Shown here: positions 37,849 through 38,120 of the stretch, one piece after another
How the letters are laid out: every line of letters starts with the position of its first letter
How positions within the stretch are numbered: position 1 is the stretch's first letter
From: Shinella sp. SUS2
GTDB taxonomy: Bacteria; Pseudomonadota; Alphaproteobacteria; Rhizobiales; Rhizobiaceae
Assembly: GCF_001262505.1 (NCBI RefSeq)
Contig: NZ_KQ410752.1
Coordinates: 1-38,120, forward strand
Direction: 5' to 3'
DNA length: 38,120 nucleotides
Position numbers and translations under genes: made by a program
The notes under the pieces: generated by a model
What the model was told of the DNA's origin: nothing
The model's database searches: none
Seen by the model: only the letters and a program-made list of their open reading frames with translations

Positions 37849-38120
37849 ATGAGACAGAAATCCGGGCCGCAGTCGTCAGCGGCTGAGAAGACGATCAAGG
37901 ACATCCGCCGCGCCACGCGCAAGCACCACTCAGCCGAGGACAAAATCCGCATTGTGCTGGACGGCTTGCGTGGTGAAGATAGCATCGCCGCGATCTGCCG
38001 CCGTGAGGGGATCGCGGAGAGCTTGTATTATAGCTGGTCGAAGGAATTCCTCGAGGCGGGCAAGAAACGTCTTGCGGGCGATACCGCCCGTTCGGCGACC
38101 AGTGACGAAGTGAAGGCACT
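37849..38120 (+). mobile_element. IS3-family transposase OrfA, runs off right edge
   Basis: The ATG at 37849 follows AAAGGAAGCGAAG. The product MRQKSGPQSSAAEKTIKDIR, then RATRKHHSAEDKIRIVLDGL and SIAAICRREGIAESLYYSWS, then KEFLEAGKKRLAGDTARSAT, is a typical OrfA of rhizobial IS3 elements: a helix-turn-helix DNA-binding unit (ICRREGIAESLYYSW). OrfB, the catalytic half, should follow beyond the window. The left end of the element probably lies in about 37770-37800, where the zeta toxin sequence ceases; I could not define its inverted repeat. Confidence 0.9.

Overview
The window looks like accessory DNA of an alphaproteobacterium of the Rhizobiales, most likely part of a conjugative plasmid or an integrated conjugative region. 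The evidence is a Ti-type transfer block (traG, traD, traC divergent from traA, with an oriT-like nic region between them), families typical of rhizobia (DUF736, DUF932, DUF982, DUF1173, DUF2493, DUF2934), an alphaproteobacterial LexA box (GTTC-N7-GTTC), EcfG-type promoters (GGAAC-N16/17-CGTT) and a small RNA of the alpha-r14 / cuckoo type. The DNA is GC-rich throughout, so long antisense shadow frames are common. No replication genes, tRNA or rRNA were seen.

Region 1 (1-18855) is a plasmid maintenance and adaptation block, mostly on the plus strand. It holds a 5'-truncated ParB-like gene, an ArdB/KlcA antirestriction gene, a DUF932 gene, a frameshifted GHKL-type ATPase, a minus-strand DUF1173 gene, several unknown genes, a 1490-residue methyltransferase/helicase of the strawberry-notch type, a Toprim primase-like gene and a DUF2493 gene. 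Many of these genes have the same leader: a short GC hairpin, a pyrimidine-rich stretch, then TTCAGGAG or a variant just before the start codon.

Region 2 (18890-21531) is a mosaic of toxin-antitoxin modules and debris. It has a Phd/YefM antitoxin under a near-perfect 38-bp palindrome, its PIN toxin broken by two frameshifts, a minus-strand cuckoo-type sRNA with four CCTCCTCCC loops, a decapitated VapC, a 160-bp internally deleted IS6-family element, a second 3' fragment of the DUF2493 gene, a long CT repeat and an intact ParDE module.

Region 3 (21655-27400) holds small genes: a SLOG-like protein, DUF736, a 50-codon minus-strand gene behind a LexA box, an apparent minus-strand operon of unknown genes and an XRE regulator divergent from an unknown gene. 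Region 4 (27571-28876) is a compact general-stress cluster: DUF982, CsbD, a charged 61-residue protein, a 24-residue membrane peptide and DUF2934, served by four EcfG-like promoters.

Region 5 (29208-38120) is the transfer block. The coupling protein TraG and accessory TraD/TraC lie on the minus strand. The relaxase-helicase TraA is on the plus strand and carries two tandem BID-like repeats at its C-terminus. Next come a small protein and a zeta-type kinase toxin that appears cut short by an IS3-family element running off the right edge. At least six genes carry single-base lesions, so the region is either decaying or carries assembly errors.
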